DNA of 64,000 nt from Myxococcales bacterium (GTDB lineage Bacteria > Myxococcota_A > Polyangia > Polyangiales > Polyangiaceae). The position numbers were made by a program, and so were the translations under genes. The stretch is taken from NCBI GenBank assembly GCA_004193285.1, contig SECP01000001.1:372001-436000 (forward strand), given 5' to 3'. Below the pieces are notes generated by a model. That model saw nothing but the letters and a program-made list of their open reading frames with translations, had not been told where the DNA came from and did not search any database. Of the stretch, positions 60,624-64,000 are shown in pieces (positions within the stretch are counted from its first letter, which is position 1; each line of letters begins with the position of its first letter).

Positions 60624-62157
60624 TGATGGGGCTCGCGCCGGTGCGATCGAACTTTTCGTCCTTCGGTAGCACGGAGAGCGGGTCCGCATTCTGGAGCAGG
60701 GCTTGCGCGCAGGTGAGATACACGTCCACCTGCTTGCGCTGGTTGCTCTGGAAGTTCATGAACTGGCCGCCCTTCATGCCGAGGGCCTTGCCGCCGAAGA
60801 TCATGGAGGCCTTGGGCGCGCGCGAGTGGGAAGGGTCTCCGACCTCCGTGACGTACGGAATCACCGTGTAGTCCAAGATGCTGTTGCCGAGCGCGTCCTT
60901 CGCGTCCTTGAAGGTCGTGAGGATGTCGGCCATCTTCTGGTTGTACCAGGTGTTGATCGCGACCAAGAACCGGTAGAGCGAGGCGTTCGCGTCCGTCCCG
61001 GTGAGCGGTGCGCCGTTGAAGAAGCCCTGATCCCCGATGCGGTGGCTCATGGGGTGGTGCATGTAGCTGCCAGTGGGGTTCCCCGGGTACTTGCCCTTGA
61101 ACGACACGTGATTCGTGCCCGGCGACCACTGAAACGTCGCTACCCGCAGGAGGTCGCACTGGAACGCCGCCAGCAGCACGGCCGCATGCGCCTTGCCGAC
61201 CTTTTCGTGGATGTCCTCGTCCGACGTGCTCGTGGCCTCGTCGCCGTAGTCGAACTTGGACCCGGTTTGGCCCTTGAGGCTAGCGTCGGGCGCCACGGGC
61301 GTGGGGCAGTTCATGTTGGCGACGCCGCCGTTTTCGATCTGGGTCTGCAGCTGCATCTCCACGTCCCGCACCGCCGCGGCATGCGCGTCGATCTTGGCGG
61401 CTTCGCTGGCGGGCGCGAGCAACTTCACGCGGTCCAGCTCGCGCAGGCTGTAGTCCAGGACACTCTTGCGGCTCCGGAGGGCCTTGAGGGCGGCCTCGTT
61501 GTTGGCCGGCGTATTGCCGCCCGGCATGAAACCGGTAAACAGCGTCGCAAAGGCTTTGGAGGGGCTGAGCTCGGGCAGCAGCGGCTGGTGCTCGACGATG
61601 TTGGCGCCGGCCGGGTTTGCCGCCTTGATGCTGCGCGTCTGGTAGTCGTAGCTGAGGCACTGAGTGGAGGTCTCCAGCGAGTCCACCCGCGCGTCCGCCA
61701 GCGTATTCATGAAGCCGGCGCCGACCTTGAGGCCCGGGACGTTCTTCAGGAAGATCTGATCGAAGGAAGGACCACCGGCGGTGCCGTCGTCACCCTCACC
61801 GCCGTTGGCGCGCGTGCCCTGGGCGCTCGCGCACGTCGTGGTGAAGGGAGTACCGGCCTCGTGCCCTCCGCCGCCCGGGCAGCGGAGGTGACTGTCGGTC
61901 AAGCCGTAGAGCACGATCATGTCGCTGAGCAGGCTCTGGAAAGGAGCCAGAATCGGCGACAGCGTGAAGTCCGTCTGTGAGCCCGTGGGCAAGTAGCTCT
62001 GCCGGTAAGTCCCGATCGGAAAGTGCGCCAGCATGAAGCGCGCGGGAGACTTTGCGCCCTCGGCCTGCGCTACCAGGTTGTCCAGCATCGTGGTGAGGCC
62101 GAAGGCGCCTCCGACCGTGGCGAGGAACGAACGGCGCGCAAAGCGGTACGACTTCAT
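60595..62157 (-). CDS. DUF1552 family secreted protein
   Basis: The 520-residue protein begins with FARRSFLATVGGAFGL, a Tat-like signal. DUF1552 features include MLDNL, FMLAHFPIGTY, GHEAGTPFTTTCAS, PSFDQIF, RKSVLDYSLRELDRVK and FQWSPGTNHVSFKGKYPG. The family is abundant in Planctomycetes and Myxococcota and nearly always lies beside DUF1592-type cytochrome proteins. Function is unknown; an alkaline-phosphatase-like fold has been suggested for relatives. It overlaps the DUF1592 gene by 4 nt. Confidence 0.92.
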   Translation of the reverse strand: MKSYRFARRSFLATVGGAFGLTTMLDNLVAQAEGAKSPARFMLAHFPIGTYRQSYLPTGSQTDFTLSPILAPFQSLLSDMIVLYGLTDSHLRCPGGGGHEAGTPFTTTCASAQGTRANGGEGDDGTAGGPSFDQIFLKNVPGLKVGAGFMNTLADARVDSLETSTQCLSYDYQTRSIKAANPAGANIVEHQPLLPELSPSKAFATLFTGFMPGGNTPANNEAALKALRSRKSVLDYSLRELDRVKLLAPASEAAKIDAHAAAVRDVEMQLQTQIENGGVANMNCPTPVAPDASLKGQTGSKFDYGDEATSTSDEDIHEKVGKAHAAVLLAAFQCDLLRVATFQWSPGTNHVSFKGKYPGNPTGSYMHHPMSHRIGDQGFFNGAPLTGTDANASLYRFLVAINTWYNQKMADILTTFKDAKDALGNSILDYTVIPYVTEVGDPSHSRAPKASMIFGGKALGMKGGQFMNFQSNQRKQVDVYLTCAQALLQNADPLSVLPKDEKFDRTGASPINGLWEKPPA

Positions 62158-63938
62158 TGGGCAGCTCCTGCATTACGATTCGTGAAAGCTTCCGAGATCG
62201 CGATCTCGCGTAGCATCGTGGGAAACGTTTTGTCGCCGGCGGCAAAGCCTTGAGCGACCTTCTGGGCCGCGCAGCTCGCGGGGGTCAGCTGAGAGCCCTC
62301 GGCGAGGGCCCAATTCAGCATGTTCTTCGCGACGCACGACGCGAAACCCGGGGTAGCGGCGATCTGCGCCTGCATCTCGAGGGTGTCCTTGGCCATGCCG
62401 CCGCCGGCGGTGGACGGCAGCTGCACGGTAGGATCGATGGGGCGGCCCTGCGGATCCGCAGTTCGGTATCGGCCGATGGCGTCGTAAGTGTCTAGCGCCA
62501 GGCCGTACGCGTCGAAGTTGAGATGACAGCCGAGACACGGAGGGGTCTTGATGCGGAACTCGTATTGCTCCCGCTCGGTCGCGTCCGCGAGCTGGGTCTT
62601 CGCGGAGGCGATCTTGTCCAACGTGGCTTGGTCGGTCGGGAAGGGAGGGTTGGTCGCGCAGAGCAGCGCCGCGTTGATGACCAAGCCGCGCGCCACGACC
62701 GACGGCACGTCAGGTCGCGAATTGGACGCGAGGAAGCCGACTTGGGTGAGGAGGCCAGCTCGGTTGCCCGGCAGGTCCACCTCGACGAAGGTGTTCTCGT
62801 CCGCAGGGGGGCTGGGCAGGGTGATGCCGTAGAACGCCGCCAAAGTCGTGTTGATGGAGCTCTTCTTGGAAGTGAGCAGCCCGTCCAGCGGGCCGTTCCA
62901 CAAGGTCTTTTCGAAGAACAGCTCTGCCTCGCGGTACGAAGACTCGCGAATGCCGGTGTACGGCTTCGCGGCCGTGCCGTTCGTGAAGCCCTCGTCGTCG
63001 ATTCTCACCGAGGCGAGGTTGTCGAGCTTGAAGTACGAGAACATCGCACCCTGGAGGTTCTTGCGCGCGGAGGGCGTGGCGAGGATACGGTCCACGTGCG
63101 GCCCGATCTGCTCGGGCGTAACCAGTTGGTTGAGCTTGGCCGCATCCAGCAACGCCTGGTCCGGCGGAGCGTCCGTCAAGAAGTAGGAAAGCTCGCTCGC
63201 GATCTCGTAGCTGGTGAGCGGCCCCGCCAGCTTCGCGTCCGTGCCGAACTCGGTTCGGTAGAGGACCTGAGGCGACTCCATGATCGCGTAGACGCTGTAC
63301 TGAATGGCCTCCGGGATGGTGCTGTATTGGGCCTTGACGTCGGTGTAGACCTGAAGAACGGACGCGACCTCGGCCTCGGTGAGGGGACGCCGAAAGGCCT
63401 TCTCGGCGAAGGTCTTGACGAAGCCTTGCGCGCACTCCTCCGTGGGCGCCGCGCCGCAAGCGGTGACCGCGTTCAAGTTGGCGAGCGTGTACGTGCCGGC
63501 GGCGGCCGCGATCTGATCGTTCGTGGGCCAGACGGTCTTGCTGATGACGCCTTGCTCGCGGGGGCTGGCCAGCGGGGGGAAGGTCCGCGCGATCTGAGCC
63601 TCGACACCGATCTCGAAGTCCGCGTCGATCTTCTGGCCGAGGGCGCTGCCGAACAAGGCGTGCACGGTGGCCGAGACCTGGTTGAAGCTGAGCCGCACCA
63701 GGCGCTTGGTGTCGGTCACCGTGCTGCCGTCGCACGCGATGGGACCGTTGCCGCCCGGGATCATGCCCGTGCCGCCGGCGGGACCGGAGCCGCCGGACGC
63801 CTGGCTCCCGCCCGTGGCCGGGTTGCCCATGCCGTTAGCGTCCACGCTCGCCGTGCAAGCGGCTTGGACCAAGACCATGCCGGCGATGGCAACTCCGGAA
63901 CTCAGAGCGGCGGCTCGGCTGTTTGCTCGGTACTTCAT
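62154..63938 (-). CDS. DUF1592 family cytochrome-type lipoprotein
   Basis: I take the ATG at 63938 (594 residues) rather than an upstream alternative at 63989. The signal peptide ends in lipobox QAAC, with a Gly/Ser linker. Then come the family blocks: TKRLVRLSFNQVSATVHALFG (DUF1587-like), AFRRPLTEAEVASVLQVYTD (DUF1595), SPQVLYRTEFG and YEIASELSYFLTDAPPD (DUF1592), GLLTQVGFLASNSRPDVPSVVARG (DUF1588) with the haem c site CLGCH and NFDAYGLALDTYDAIGRYR, and the final DUF1585-like part. It is a secreted single-haem protein acting with the DUF1552 partner. The pathway is unknown. Confidence 0.92.
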   Translation of the reverse strand: MKYRANSRAAALSSGVAIAGMVLVQAACTASVDANGMGNPATGGSQASGGSGPAGGTGMIPGGNGPIACDGSTVTDTKRLVRLSFNQVSATVHALFGSALGQKIDADFEIGVEAQIARTFPPLASPREQGVISKTVWPTNDQIAAAAGTYTLANLNAVTACGAAPTEECAQGFVKTFAEKAFRRPLTEAEVASVLQVYTDVKAQYSTIPEAIQYSVYAIMESPQVLYRTEFGTDAKLAGPLTSYEIASELSYFLTDAPPDQALLDAAKLNQLVTPEQIGPHVDRILATPSARKNLQGAMFSYFKLDNLASVRIDDEGFTNGTAAKPYTGIRESSYREAELFFEKTLWNGPLDGLLTSKKSSINTTLAAFYGITLPSPPADENTFVEVDLPGNRAGLLTQVGFLASNSRPDVPSVVARGLVINAALLCATNPPFPTDQATLDKIASAKTQLADATEREQYEFRIKTPPCLGCHLNFDAYGLALDTYDAIGRYRTADPQGRPIDPTVQLPSTAGGGMAKDTLEMQAQIAATPGFASCVAKNMLNWALAEGSQLTPASCAAQKVAQGFAAGDKTFPTMLREIAISEAFTNRNAGAAQ

Positions 63939-64000
63939 GATGGTGTTCCCCGGACCGTTACTGGTGGGCGAAAGCGCGTTGTCAGGCACTGCAAGGCGGC

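Overview
The window is GC-rich chromosomal DNA with tightly packed genes. It most likely comes from a delta-proteobacterial or myxobacterial lineage (Polyangia-like Myxococcota). The reasons are the many secreted lipoproteins with Gly/Ser/Ala-rich linkers after the lipobox, the DUF1592/DUF1552 cytochrome-type secreted pair, a eukaryotic-type Ser/Thr kinase, a hybrid histidine kinase, a fibro-slime protein, a collagen-like PhoX and a DMATS-type prenyltransferase. I see no IS element, phage module, CRISPR array, tRNA or rRNA. I call 57 protein genes, the first cut by the left edge.

Layout. 0-9.7 kb: housekeeping and stress genes (desaturase fragment, pgk, a TlpA-like thioredoxin lipoprotein, rnhA, a small Acb2/Tad1-like protein, a beta-propeller-type lipoprotein, aldo/keto reductase, BrkB membrane protein, RpoH-like sigma factor, PadR regulator). 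10-15 kb: a fibro-slime lipoprotein, a cytokinin-dehydrogenase-like flavoprotein, a gene-free 0.55 kb segment full of strong hairpins, then a translationally coupled DMATS-type aromatic prenyltransferase and a haem-oxygenase-like diiron (HDO) protein. The last three genes look like a compact, possibly undescribed, specialised-metabolite locus. 15-29 kb: two small paralogous STAS-like proteins, galM, GFA, GreB-type factor, methyltransferase, pirin, sugar isomerase, hybrid histidine kinase, Ser/Thr kinase, MFS exporter and an SEC-C protein. 29.5-38 kb: dienelactone hydrolase, an Ada-AlkA/Ogt alkylation-repair pair, MFS exporter, membrane proteins, methyltransferases and DbpA helicase. 38-46 kb: a dihaem lipoprotein with a collagen-stalk PhoX, a GT-C membrane glycosyltransferase, a Cys-rich lipoprotein and an orphan HipB-like regulator.

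47.1-57.1 kb is a ten-gene operon, urtABCDE-amiE-norQ/norD-like-fmdA-fmdB. Gaps are at most 27 nt except after urtA, where a hairpin sits. It should import urea or short amides and hydrolyse them to ammonia. The embedded MoxR/VWA (NorQ-NorD type) pair is unexpected and may mature or activate one of the amidases. The leader before urtA carries dyads and two long hairpins.

57-64 kb: a CE2-like esterase lipoprotein, another lipoprotein, then an overlapping operon (DUF1592 cytochrome-type protein, DUF1552 Tat protein, and an FGE-fold lipoprotein that lacks the catalytic cysteines).
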